Assembly: GCA_003331425.1 (NCBI GenBank)
Contig: QOOS01000009.1
Span: 1 to 48,722, forward strand
Source of the DNA: Candidatus Nitrosopumilus sp.
GTDB lineage: Archaea > Thermoproteota > Nitrososphaeria > Nitrososphaerales > Nitrosopumilaceae
DNA: 48,722 bases
Direction of reading: 5' to 3'
In this document: positions 14,932 to 23,073 of the stretch, piece after piece
Numbering within the stretch: position 1 is the stretch's first letter
How the letters are laid out: each line of letters opens with the position of its first letter
Notes under the pieces: model-generated
The model's input: the letters and a program-made list of their open reading frames with translations, nothing else
Databases searched by the model: none
What the model was told of the DNA's origin: nothing
Translations under genes and position numbers: made by a program

Positions 14932-15459
14932 CTAATTTCCTTCATCATTACTTTGTAGCATTTTGAAGATATTGCCTTTTTCTGGGCTTGCATATAACAA
15001 AAAATATGTTTGAGATGAAAGATATGTCTTATTGAATCTAAATACTATTGGATGAATTTCTGCAAGTATGTCTCCAATTGTCATTTTTTCATCTTTATAG
15101 TTTTTTAATAATTCAAAGAATTTTTCTTTTTCTAAATCTGAAAATTCCTTAGAGAAAAAACCAAAAATATGCATTATTACGTTACTATGTGTTTTGTTAG
15201 TGGGCTTATACTGTAAACATAGGTTTAGATTTTTTTCATAATCGTTTAATATTTCTGAAAGTTTCACTTTTTTGTTACTGGCAACAATCCTTCCTAATAC
15301 CTTCAATTCTTCTTGATTATGGGCCATTATCAAAAATTTATTCATTGCCTGAAATTCAACTAATTCTTTTACTTTGTTACTTTTTTTTACACTTTGAAAT
15401 CTATTTAGAACAAATTCTTTGATTTCTTTTTGAGTTAACACTTTGTGATAGTCTTGCAT
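14932..15459 (-). CDS. Stand-alone DUF1722 (YbgA C-terminal) protein
   Basis: A 175-aa protein matching the DUF1722 domain: NKFLIMAHNQEELKVLGRIVA (about residues 40-60), then HSNVIMHIFGFFSKEFSDLEKEKFFELL (about 91-118) and YLSSQTYFLLYASP near the end. In bacteria DUF1722 is usually fused to DUF523 (YbgA) and sits next to DNA photolyase and B12 photoreceptor genes. Here it lacks DUF523; a fused paralogue is at 42621. A TATA box (TTTATATG, about 15514-15525) lies about 55-65 bp upstream of the ATG, and a motif copy (15549-15557) about 22 bp beyond that, so this mRNA probably has a leader of about 35 nt. Confidence 0.75.
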   Translation of the reverse strand: MQDYHKVLTQKEIKEFVLNRFQSVKKSNKVKELVEFQAMNKFLIMAHNQEELKVLGRIVASNKKVKLSEILNDYEKNLNLCLQYKPTNKTHSNVIMHIFGFFSKEFSDLEKEKFFELLKNYKDEKMTIGDILAEIHPIVFRFNKTYLSSQTYFLLYASPEKGNIFKMLQSNDEGN

Positions 15460-15548
15460 TATAGTTTCATCCTGTTTTTACTCCGTAACTTGTCATACAC
15501 GATGATCGATTATGATTTGCATATAAAGAACTCCTGATAGATTTATCG

Positions 15549-15557
15549 TTAGCACTA
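15549..15557 (-). promoter_or_regulatory. Motif copy (site 8), probably for the DUF1722 gene
   Basis: Exact TTAGCACTA on the plus strand. For the minus-strand DUF1722 gene it lies about 22 bp upstream of the TATA box, the same motif-to-TATA distance as elsewhere. It could also act as a second site for the plus-strand gene at 15632. Confidence 0.5.
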
Positions 15558-15573
15558 TATTTTTTGTAAATAA

Positions 15574-15582
15574 TTAGCACTA
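15574..15582 (+). promoter_or_regulatory. TTAGCACTA promoter element (site 9)
   Basis: Exact motif 49 bp before the ATG at 15632, with TATA box TTTTAAATATAAT at 15601-15613. It lies 16 bp from site 8. Confidence 0.65.
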
Positions 15583-15631
15583 GAATATGATTTGGCACCA
15601 TTTTAAATATAATTAGCGAAATTTCTCTATA

Positions 15632-16543
15632 ATGAAAACTCTCTTAACTGCAATTTCAACAATTGCTGTATTGCTGCTTGTTGGCTCAAGTGTATCTGCT
15701 GTTTATGCAGAAGTTCCATCTTGGGTAAAGAACAATGCAGGCTGGTGGGCAGAAGGAACAATTGATGACGATTCATTTGTTCAAGGAATTCAATTCTTGA
15801 TCAAAGAAGGAATCATGGAAATTCCTCCAACCACACAAGGAGTAAGTTCTAGTAATGAAATCCCATCCTGGATTAAAAACAATGCTGGCTGGTGGGCAGA
15901 AGGAACAATTGATGACGATTCATTTGTTCAAGGAATTCAATTCTTGATCAAAGAAGGAATCATGAGTATCACACAAGTACAAGAATCCGAACAATCTGTA
16001 TCTTCTGTTTCAACAAGCGATGACTCTGTTATTGCTTCACTGGAGGCAGAACTTGAAAAATGTTCAGAAATAGTCAAAGCATACAAGAGACTTGATTGTG
16101 AAAAACCAATTAAACAAGAAATTCTTGTTCATACATACAAAACTGGCGCTGAATTAATGCAAGTAGGACCAATCAATTATTATTGGTTTGGTGTAAATTC
16201 TGAGGGTAATTCCTTTGAAATTAGTCCTACAGGACAACCAATTTTGAATATCAGAATGTTGGCCGACAACACTTCTTCAGGTATTGTTAGTTTGAATTGT
16301 ACAAGTCCTTCAATTTGTAACTATGATGTTTGGGACGGTTCAAAATCCTTCAAGTACTCTGGAATGGATTTTACTAGTGGACAAATCAATCTAAACCCTG
16401 GAACTGCTAAGGAATTCAATATTTTGTTTGGTCCGAATATTGGATATGGTGGAACTGAATTTGAATATGATCCTTCAAAGACATACACTTTCAGAATCAA
16501 TGAACCATTTGGTAGTTTAGATGTTCACCTAGACTTGGAATAA
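15632..16543 (+). CDS. Secreted protein with two WIKNNAGWWA modules
   Basis: A 303-aa exported protein with a signal peptide (residues 1-26, ending VYA). Two nearly identical 40-residue modules follow (about residues 28-66 and 76-114), each with WxKNNAGWWAEGTIDDDSF and GIQFLIKEGIM. A short coiled-coil-like linker (SLEAELEKCSEI, about 135-146) and a beta-rich C-terminal domain (about 165-303) containing CTSPSICNYDVWDGSKSF come next. The same C-terminal domain ends the next protein. The two modules are also near-identical in DNA, suggesting recent duplication or gene conversion. Surface-attachment or sensing roles are possible; function unknown. Confidence 0.8.
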   Translation: MKTLLTAISTIAVLLLVGSSVSAVYAEVPSWVKNNAGWWAEGTIDDDSFVQGIQFLIKEGIMEIPPTTQGVSSSNEIPSWIKNNAGWWAEGTIDDDSFVQGIQFLIKEGIMSITQVQESEQSVSSVSTSDDSVIASLEAELEKCSEIVKAYKRLDCEKPIKQEILVHTYKTGAELMQVGPINYYWFGVNSEGNSFEISPTGQPILNIRMLADNTSSGIVSLNCTSPSICNYDVWDGSKSFKYSGMDFTSGQINLNPGTAKEFNILFGPNIGYGGTEFEYDPSKTYTFRINEPFGSLDVHLDLE

Positions 16544-16581
16544 CTCTTTTTTCTTATTTTTATTTTATTTTACATATGTAG

Positions 16582-16590
16582 TTAGCACTA
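16582..16590 (+). promoter_or_regulatory. TTAGCACTA promoter element (site 10)
   Basis: Exact motif 49 bp before the ATG at 16640, with TATA-like TTTTATATAATT around 16609-16620. Confidence 0.65.
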
Positions 16591-16639
16591 TTCATAACTA
16601 GTTCTAGTTTTTATATAATTAAAATAAAATATTTTTTTT

Positions 16640-17911
16640 ATGAAACTATTATTTGTGATTATTCCATTACTCGTTTTTTCAATTCCTGTTGCATTTGCTG
16701 AACCCTCTAATGTTGGAAATATGTATTGGAAACAAGAAATCATTTCACCAAATTCGTTTGTTGATATTTACGTTCATGATGATGACATGAATAAAAAAGA
16801 ATATCCTAACTTTGCTGATAAATTTACAATATCTGTGTGGTCTGATTCATCTCCTGATGGTCTTGAAATAGAAGTTGTTGAAACTGGAGTTTATAGTGGG
16901 ATTTTCAAAGGACGTGTTTTTATTGCTGATTCTGGCGACACGCTAAAAAATAGACTAGTTTCAATGCCTGGTGATACCGTTTATGGAAAATATGTTGATT
17001 TTACAATGCCTGATGGTTCTACATCAGAAATATTTTCTGCTGCAATTGTTAAGATCTCTGGTCAAAACATGAACTCACTTCTTGATAAAATAGATCCAAA
17101 ATTCCGTGCATCTGCTGAAAAGGTTCCATCCTGGATTAAAAACAATGCAGGTTGGTGGGCTAATGATGATATTGATGATGATTCTTTCATTCAAGGAATT
17201 CAGTTTTTAATTAAAGAAAAAATTCTTGAAATTAGCGAAACAACTACTGCAGATAAAAGTGATAAAATTCCTGCTTGGGTAAAGAATAATGCAGGTTGGT
17301 GGGCCGAGGGTCAAATTACTGAGTCTGATTTTCTTAGTGGAATTACACATCTTGTAAAAACTGGAATTATTTCAGTTGGTAATGATTCTGTTGACTCTGC
17401 TTCAGATATTGATCCTATACTAGCTGAATGTCAATCAATTAAATCCACATACAAACGACTCAATTGTGAAAAAGAAATAAAACAAAAACTTGAATTTATT
17501 GAATTCAAACAATCTTCAGTTGGATATGGTGTTGGTCCAATAACTTACTATTATCCTGGAATTGGTAATTTTGGTAATGAATTTGAAATTAGTTCTTCTG
17601 GTCAAGCAATGCTTCGATTAAGGATTTTAGCTGAAAATACTGGTAATGATGTTGTTTCATTAAAGTGTACAGGACCATCAATTTGCAGTTATGATGTTTG
17701 GGATGGTTCTAAGGCATTCAAATATGCTGGAATGGATTTTGTATCTGGCCAAATTCCAATAAATCCTGGAACCTCTGTTATTTTTAACATGATGTTTGGT
17801 CCGAATATTGGATACGGTGGAAATCAATTTGAGTACGATTCTTCAAAGAGTTATAATTTTAGAGTTAATGAAAACTTTGGAAGTATAGATATTCCATTAA
17901 AAATTGAGTGA
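16640..17911 (+). CDS. Secreted paralogue with N-terminal beta domain and two WIKNNAGWWA modules
   Basis: A 423-aa exported protein: signal peptide (residues 1-20, ending AFA), then an extra beta domain (about 25-145) with VVETGVYSGIFKGRVF, similar to S-layer-type repeats and to the 1320 protein. Two Trp-rich modules follow (about 157-198 and 210-250). The C-terminal domain (about 285-423) shares with the 15632 protein the phrases CTGPSICSYDVWDGSKAFKYAGMDF and FGPNIGYGG. The two genes are tandem paralogues with separate but similar promoters. Function unknown. Confidence 0.8.
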   Translation: MKLLFVIIPLLVFSIPVAFAEPSNVGNMYWKQEIISPNSFVDIYVHDDDMNKKEYPNFADKFTISVWSDSSPDGLEIEVVETGVYSGIFKGRVFIADSGDTLKNRLVSMPGDTVYGKYVDFTMPDGSTSEIFSAAIVKISGQNMNSLLDKIDPKFRASAEKVPSWIKNNAGWWANDDIDDDSFIQGIQFLIKEKILEISETTTADKSDKIPAWVKNNAGWWAEGQITESDFLSGITHLVKTGIISVGNDSVDSASDIDPILAECQSIKSTYKRLNCEKEIKQKLEFIEFKQSSVGYGVGPITYYYPGIGNFGNEFEISSSGQAMLRLRILAENTGNDVVSLKCTGPSICSYDVWDGSKAFKYAGMDFVSGQIPINPGTSVIFNMMFGPNIGYGGNQFEYDSSKSYNFRVNENFGSIDIPLKIE

Positions 17912-17923
17912 AAAATTTCTAGT

Positions 17924-18484
17924 TTAATCGTAAACCATCAAGTCTTTTTCTTCTAATAGACTATGAATTTGGTGAACTGAGCGATGAATTTCTTTCTCAA
18001 GTTTAGCTCCAACACAAACAAGTTTTCCTGATGCAAAAATCAAGATGACTGTTTTTGGATCAAGCATTCTGTGAATCAATCCAGGGAATTGTTCAGGTTC
18101 GTACATGCTTCTTGGCAATGTTCTTGCTGCTTGCTCCAAGTTGACTTTACCTCCAAGATTAATTGAAGATACGATATTTTGAATTGAAACTACGGCGTCT
18201 TTTTTAATTTTAATTTTACCTTTTCTTAAAATTTTTACAACATTTGAAACTGCAGTTTCAGCTAATTCTTGTGATTTTGCACCAGTACATACCATTTTAC
18301 CTGAACTAAATAGCAATGTTGCAGTCTTTGGGTTTTTTAATCTAAATACTGCTCCTGGGAATTGTTCTGGATGATATTCTACATCTGGGAATTTTTTTGT
18401 AATGTCTACTAGATCTAATTTCTGATCAATTGTTGCAGATGCAACAACGTTTACAATTGCAATTACTGGTTTTGTTTGTGGCAT
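17924..18484 (-). CDS. tbp: TATA-box-binding protein (TBP)
   Basis: A 186-aa general transcription factor that binds and bends the TATA box. It shows the two direct repeats of the saddle fold: VNVVASATIDQKLDL to EQFPGAVFRL and VCTGAKS (about residues 11-85), then QNIVSSINLGGKVNL to EQFPGLIHRM and VCVGAKLEKE (about 102-175). It lies nine bases downstream of a TFB gene on the same strand, so both partners of the preinitiation complex are probably made from one mRNA. It has a short acidic C-terminus. Confidence 0.95.
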   Translation of the reverse strand: MPQTKPVIAIVNVVASATIDQKLDLVDITKKFPDVEYHPEQFPGAVFRLKNPKTATLLFSSGKMVCTGAKSQELAETAVSNVVKILRKGKIKIKKDAVVSIQNIVSSINLGGKVNLEQAARTLPRSMYEPEQFPGLIHRMLDPKTVILIFASGKLVCVGAKLEKEIHRSVHQIHSLLEEKDLMVYD

Positions 18485-18493
18485 TATCTCATT

Positions 18494-19393
18494 CTACCTC
18501 TCAATACTCTGATCTAATCTCAGTCCTTTGTATCTATTTCTAATTGTTACTTCTGTTACGTTAGCAGCTTCTGCGATGTCTCTTTGAGTTCTATCTTCCC
18601 CATTTTTAACACATGACAAATACAATGCTGCTGCTGCAAGTCCCATTGGATCTTTGCCTGCAGATTCTTCGTGCTCTTGTGCTTCTCTTAAAACTTTGAT
18701 TCCGTAACGTTTTGTTTTTTCTGAAATTTGTAATTTACTAGCAATTTTTGCAACACATTGTGTTGGATCAACTACTGGCATTTTTAATTCTAATTCTCTA
18801 TGTAATAGTCTGTAACATCTTGCAATATCTTTTTTCTTAATGTTTCCTGCATCTGCAACATCTTTTAGAGTTCTTGGAGTTTCTGTATCTCTACATGCTG
18901 CATACAATGCTGATGCAATTAATGCAGAAATAGAGCGCCCTTTGACTAATCCTTTTTCTAAAGCCTTTCTGTAAATGTAAGCTGCTTTTTCTATAACTGA
19001 ATCTGAAAGTGAAAGTTTGTCTTTTAATGTGGCAAGTTCGCTTAATGCTTGTCTGAGATTTTTATCTGATGATGCATTTACTTTACTTCTGCTATCCCAA
19101 GTTCTAAGACGTTCAATTGTACTTTTCATTGAAGTTGATAATGGTTTTCCAGATGCATCTTTGTTTAATGGATTGATAATTGTTGCAAGTCCTCTGTCGT
19201 GCATTGTTAATGATGTTGGTGCACCAGTTCGTGTTGGGTCGGCTCCTCCATCTTTAGAAAATGATCTCCATTCTGGTCCTGCATCCTGTAAGGTTTCAGT
19301 AATTACATACCCACATTTGCCACAAAATCTTTCTCCGGTTACAGTATCTGTAGTAATTCCGTGTTTTCCACAACGACCACAAAGTGTATCCAT
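18494..19393 (-). CDS. tfb: Transcription initiation factor TFB (canonical)
   Basis: A 299-aa TFIIB homologue. From the ATG at 19393 it starts MDTLCGRCGKHG and has a four-cysteine zinc ribbon (C5, C8, C24, C27), the B-reader GPEWRSF (about residues 37-43), a linker and two cyclin repeats (about 105-195 and 200-290) ending in an HTH (TEVTIRNRYKGL). An upstream ATG at 19429 is in frame but lies too near the TATA box (TTATATAC, about 19438-19447). It is probably the housekeeping TFB, co-transcribed with TBP. Confidence 0.93.
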   Translation of the reverse strand: MDTLCGRCGKHGITTDTVTGERFCGKCGYVITETLQDAGPEWRSFSKDGGADPTRTGAPTSLTMHDRGLATIINPLNKDASGKPLSTSMKSTIERLRTWDSRSKVNASSDKNLRQALSELATLKDKLSLSDSVIEKAAYIYRKALEKGLVKGRSISALIASALYAACRDTETPRTLKDVADAGNIKKKDIARCYRLLHRELELKMPVVDPTQCVAKIASKLQISEKTKRYGIKVLREAQEHEESAGKDPMGLAAAALYLSCVKNGEDRTQRDIAEAANVTEVTIRNRYKGLRLDQSIER

Positions 19394-19591
19394 ATTTGCT
19401 TCTTGAACCAAAATAATACAGTATCTCACAACGCTATTAGTATATAAGCTATTTCAAATTTATTCAAAAAAAACGACTTTTTAGGACAAATTATCACTTA
19501 TTTGTGCTTTTTACTAAACATCCCTCAATGAATTTGGCATTTTTAATCTCAATTTCAAACTCTTATTAAAAAAGCAATTTCATCAAATTTT

Positions 19592-20647
19592 GTGTCTGTA
19601 ATTGAATTTTCTGAAATTGACCCTTCTGAATGGTTGTCCATTAATCAATTTGCATTTGAATTAAAGGAAGTCAAAAGTCAATGTGTGTCTGTTTACTATC
19701 CTTATGGTAAGGGAGAAAACACAATTCAATTATTACAAGAAACCAAAAGATCTGAATCTGTTGAAAAAATTAAAAATAAAATTGAACATAAAATTTTAGA
19801 ATTAAAAAAAAATCCTATCTCTGTTGGTAAATTTACTAAAACATTATGTCTTTTTGGTTGGATTGTTGATGGCAAAATTCATCTTAAAGTAATTGGTACA
19901 TCTAAAAAATTACCTTATCTTTACATCGTAAACAAAAAACCCTATGTAAAACCATTTTCTGATATTCTTAAAACTAACTACACTATTTTGATGGTAACAA
20001 TTGATCAAAAAACTGCAAGAATACAAAAATTCATTGGCAGTCAAATTATTCAAGAATCTAAATTAAAAATTGATTTACAGGGAAGGCATAAAAAAGGTGG
20101 GCAAAGTCAAGGAAGATTTTTGCGAGCAAGACAAACAAAAATTCACGTCTTTTTCAAAAAAGTTGCAAATAAAGTTCGACTGATGTCTGATAATTCGGAA
20201 TTAATTCTTTTGGGAGGTAGCGGTAATGGCAAAACAGAATTCTATGATGAATTGAATTCTGAATTAACTTCTAAATGCCGATTTGTTGATGGCTTGTCTT
20301 TTACAACTCCTGTTAAAGACATCCATAAGATAATCATTCATCATCTTTATGAATACCGAAAAAAACACATGGAAGAATTGATGCAAAAATATGAGAAATT
20401 AGTTAAAGAAGGACTAACTGCTAAAAGAAATAATGTAATTAATCGAGCACTAAAAATTGGTAGTGTAGAAACCTTGATTGTTTCTACTCTTTTTCATACT
20501 AAACCTCAATTCAAAAATATTCTTAAAATGTTAGAAGAGGCAAAAAATACTTCATGTAAAATTGAGTTTGCCATGTCTCCAAAAATTATTAAAAAACTTG
20601 AGATTGATGACTCTGTTTTAGCAATTTTGAGATATAAAATAAAATAA
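19592..20647 (+). CDS. eRF1-like GGQ protein (VLRF1/baeRF-type), probable ribosome rescue factor
   Basis: A 351-aa protein with the peptidyl-tRNA hydrolysis loop of class I release factors: GRHKKGGQSQGRFLRARQ with GGQ at residues 169-171. An alpha/beta domain follows (VRLMSDNSELILLGGSGNGKTEF, about 191-215), like domain 3 of eRF1. The N-terminal domain has no NIKS or TASNIKS stop-codon motif, and the protein is shorter than aRF1 (about 410 aa). It therefore probably frees stalled peptidyl-tRNA without reading a stop codon, as Vms1/ANKZF1-type proteins do. It starts at GTG 19592. No neighbour shares its strand closely. Confidence 0.75.
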   Translation: MSVIEFSEIDPSEWLSINQFAFELKEVKSQCVSVYYPYGKGENTIQLLQETKRSESVEKIKNKIEHKILELKKNPISVGKFTKTLCLFGWIVDGKIHLKVIGTSKKLPYLYIVNKKPYVKPFSDILKTNYTILMVTIDQKTARIQKFIGSQIIQESKLKIDLQGRHKKGGQSQGRFLRARQTKIHVFFKKVANKVRLMSDNSELILLGGSGNGKTEFYDELNSELTSKCRFVDGLSFTTPVKDIHKIIIHHLYEYRKKHMEELMQKYEKLVKEGLTAKRNNVINRALKIGSVETLIVSTLFHTKPQFKNILKMLEEAKNTSCKIEFAMSPKIIKKLEIDDSVLAILRYKIK

Positions 20648-20652
20648 TTTTT

Positions 20653-21051
20653 TTAATTTAATCCCCAACTTGTATGATTCTTTGGAATAATTTGTAAAAA
20701 TGGGGCTTCATTTTCCTTCCATGGGTCGTTTTTTACCCATTGAAATTTTTCATAAAACATTTCATAATATTCTGAAAACTCTTTTCCTGATTCAATAATT
20801 TTTACTTGCCCTTGAATACACACCGCTTTGTGATTTCCTGGAATATATTTGTCAATTACAATGCTTGTGTGAGGATTAACTTTGATGTTTTGAAATGATT
20901 TTGTTTGATAATCTGTGGCAATAATTATTGTATTTTTATAAAATATGAAAGAAACTGGTTTGACATGTGGTATGTCGTTATTGGATGTTGCAATTCTAGC
21001 TTCCTCTACTGATTTTAGAAAACTAATTTCTGTTTCCTTGAATTTTGTCAA
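20653..21051 (-). CDS. Pyridoxamine 5'-phosphate oxidase-like flavin protein
   Basis: A 132-aa split-barrel protein: an N-terminal helix, ARIATSNNDIPHVKPVSFIFYKNTIIIATDY (paired strands) and TKSFQNIKVNPHTSIVID (cofactor phosphate-binding stretch, about residues 54-71), then VCIQGQVKII. It is of the FMN- or F420-dependent reductase type. The gene overlaps the upstream gene by four bases (translational coupling). Substrate unknown. Confidence 0.75.
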   Translation of the reverse strand: MTKFKETEISFLKSVEEARIATSNNDIPHVKPVSFIFYKNTIIIATDYQTKSFQNIKVNPHTSIVIDKYIPGNHKAVCIQGQVKIIESGKEFSEYYEMFYEKFQWVKNDPWKENEAPFLQIIPKNHTSWGLN

Positions 21052-21326
21052 TTGAAAATTCTTTCACGGATTTCTGGAATGTGTTTGTATATTATGTCTC
21101 TGACTCTCATTTGATCTTCTGGAGTGGGTGGTTTTTCTTGTGCACTCAATATTGCTCCGCTCATTCCTAATGCCATACCCATCACTATTCCATAGACAAA
21201 TTCTTCAGGATTTTTTACTTTTAAGGTGTCATTACTTGCTTTGATTTCTTCAAGATAGCCAGGAATTGTAGCTATTGCACCATTAATTGTCTGTAAAATT
21301 ATTGCTTCTAGTGGATCTTCACTCAT
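21048..21326 (-). CDS. Hypothetical protein, 92 aa
   Basis: Small mostly helical acidic protein with a Gly/Met-rich central helix (YGIVMGMALGMSGAILSAQ, about residues 45-63) that might associate with a membrane, and a charged C-terminal helix. Four-base overlap with the flavin-fold gene points to a two-gene operon. No family recognised. Confidence 0.65.
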   Translation of the reverse strand: MSEDPLEAIILQTINGAIATIPGYLEEIKASNDTLKVKNPEEFVYGIVMGMALGMSGAILSAQEKPPTPEDQMRVRDIIYKHIPEIRERIFN

Positions 21327-21397
21327 ACTATGAAATAAAATCTATGATTAATAAATTTGCGCCTAAGATTTTTAATTAAGAGTTTTTGAAAAGACAC

Positions 21398-21799
21398 ATG
21401 TTTTCCTTTTTCACTGCAAAAGAAGCTAATGATGCATTACCTGATGTGATTAAAAAATTTGAATATTCATTAGCCAAAAAAAATGATATAACCAAAATTG
21501 AGAAAGAACTACAACTAACTGTATCTACTACAGATTCTTTTGAAAAATACATGGAATTAAAACAAAAACTCAATACTGCAATTACTAAATTTTACCAATC
21601 AATAGAAATTTTGGAAAGTACTGGAGTTATGATAAAAAGTATAGATCAAGGACTGCTTGATTTTCCTTCAAAAAGATTTGATGAGGAAGTTTGCTTATGT
21701 TGGAAACATGGTGAAACTGAAATTAAATTTTGGCATGATAAGGAATCTGGATTTATGGGTAGAAAACCTATTGAAGTTAATGATGAGTCTTTAGTTTAA
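21398..21799 (+). CDS. DUF2203 family protein
   Basis: A 133-aa protein of the DUF2203 type: N-terminal FTAKEANDALPDVIKKF, a long coiled-coil-like helix (about residues 30-75), then GLLDFPSKRFDEEVCLCWKHGETEIKFWHDKESGFMGRKPI, the family's conserved C-terminal block. The ATG at 21398 matches the family start; a TTG at 21386 is also in frame. Members occur across bacteria and archaea with no established function. Confidence 0.75.
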   Translation: MFSFFTAKEANDALPDVIKKFEYSLAKKNDITKIEKELQLTVSTTDSFEKYMELKQKLNTAITKFYQSIEILESTGVMIKSIDQGLLDFPSKRFDEEVCLCWKHGETEIKFWHDKESGFMGRKPIEVNDESLV

Positions 21800-21804
21800 A
21801 AAAT

Positions 21805-22035
21805 CTACTTATTTGATCTTTTTTTATCTCTACACGTTCCACAAAGATATGTTTTTTTGAATTCTTCTAATTTTGTAAAATATTCCTCTGTCTCAAAATA
21901 TTTTTCACCTGTTTTCATTCCTCCTGGAACTTTTTTTTCACAATTATTACATTTTAATTCTAAATTGAAGTTAATGATTTTCTCATTTTCTTGAATTTCT
22001 CCAAACCTCATGACTATCTTTTGAAATATTTTCAT
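21805..22035 (-). CDS. Zinc-binding protein with two CxxC pairs
   Basis: A 76-aa protein (start MKIFQKIVMRFG at 22035; starts at 22065 or 22011 possible). It has CNNC (about residues 29-32) and CGTC (about 65-68) separated by a charged helix, then a basic tail. The long spacing between pairs differs from a simple ribbon. It converges with the DUF2203 gene. Function unknown. Confidence 0.55.
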   Translation of the reverse strand: MKIFQKIVMRFGEIQENEKIINFNLELKCNNCEKKVPGGMKTGEKYFETEEYFTKLEEFKKTYLCGTCRDKKRSNK

Positions 22036-22095
22036 ATATAATTTGGTTAAAATAGAAACTAACAAATTTTATACTAAAAAATGACATAATCACTT

Positions 22096-22980
22096 ATGAT
22101 TTCAGTTTGGTTACGTGTGATTAGAGTTCGTTTTCTTTTAGCTTCTGTAATTGCAGTAATGACTGGATTGGCATTAAATTGGTCACAAAATGGTTCTATA
22201 GAATATTTTGATGCTCTTTTGACATTTGCAGGTGTAATGGCACTACATGCAAGTGTTGACTTGCTTAATGATTACTGGGATTTCAAACGAGGAATTGACA
22301 CTAAAACTACTAGAACTAAAATGAGTGGTGGAACAGGTGTATTGCCTGAGGGATTACTCAAACCTTCTTCTGTTTATCGTGCTGGTGTATTTTTCTTAGT
22401 ACTTGGTGCATTGATTGGTAGTTATTTTGTTATTACATATGGAATTTTGATTGCAATAATTTTGGGTTTTGCAATACTTTCAATTTATTTTTACTCCACA
22501 AAGATTGTCGATTCTGGTTTAGGTGAATTTTTTGTTGCTGTAAAGGGATCAATGATTGTCATTGGAACTTTCTACATTCAATCTGGTGAAGTCAATATTG
22601 AATCCATTTTAGCTGGAATTGTCATTGGAACTTTGTCCTCATTAGTTTTGTTTATTGCATCATTTCCTGATCATGATGCTGATAAATCAAAAGGTAGAAA
22701 AACATTGGTGATTACTGTTGGAAAAGAAAAAGCACGAAAATTATTTTGGATTTTCCCATTATTTGCTTATGGTGTAATTGTAATTGGAGTTATGTTAAAT
22801 TATTTACCTGTTTTAACTTTGATTAGTTTAGTGAGTCTTCCATTGATAATTAAATCTGGAATTGGTTTACAAAAAAATTATGATTCTGTTGATAATTTGG
22901 TCCCTTACATGACTTCAACTTTAAAATTCAGCCGTCTTACCGGAATTTTATTTGTAATTAGTTTCTTGATACCTCTCTAA
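22096..22980 (+). CDS. UbiA-family prenyltransferase (MenA-like)
   Basis: A 294-aa polytopic membrane enzyme that joins an isoprenoid chain to an aromatic or other acceptor. Both Asp-rich sites are present: NDYWDFKRGID (about residues 55-65) and FPDHDADKSKGRKTL (about 196-210), with about eight hydrophobic helices. GTGVLPEGLL after the first motif resembles MenA-type proteins that make menaquinone from dihydroxynaphthoate. Lipid-forming UbiA enzymes are the alternative, so the substrate is not fixed. It starts at ATG 22096. Confidence 0.85.
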   Translation: MISVWLRVIRVRFLLASVIAVMTGLALNWSQNGSIEYFDALLTFAGVMALHASVDLLNDYWDFKRGIDTKTTRTKMSGGTGVLPEGLLKPSSVYRAGVFFLVLGALIGSYFVITYGILIAIILGFAILSIYFYSTKIVDSGLGEFFVAVKGSMIVIGTFYIQSGEVNIESILAGIVIGTLSSLVLFIASFPDHDADKSKGRKTLVITVGKEKARKLFWIFPLFAYGVIVIGVMLNYLPVLTLISLVSLPLIIKSGIGLQKNYDSVDNLVPYMTSTLKFSRLTGILFVISFLIPL

Positions 22981-23073
22981 TCCAATGTAAACATACTGTG
23001 GGAATTCTCTTACTATATTATCCACTATTAATTGTTGAAATTATTTGGTTAGATTGTGTGATTGGATATTTCA

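Noticed and set aside
15592-15600. TTGGCACCA as a third motif copy before 15632
   Set aside because: Two mismatches, and it sits right beside the TATA box where the element is never found elsewhere.
19017-19406. 129-codon plus-strand ORF opposite the canonical TFB
   Set aside because: It mirrors the conserved TFB zinc ribbon and linker, and its product has a random composition.
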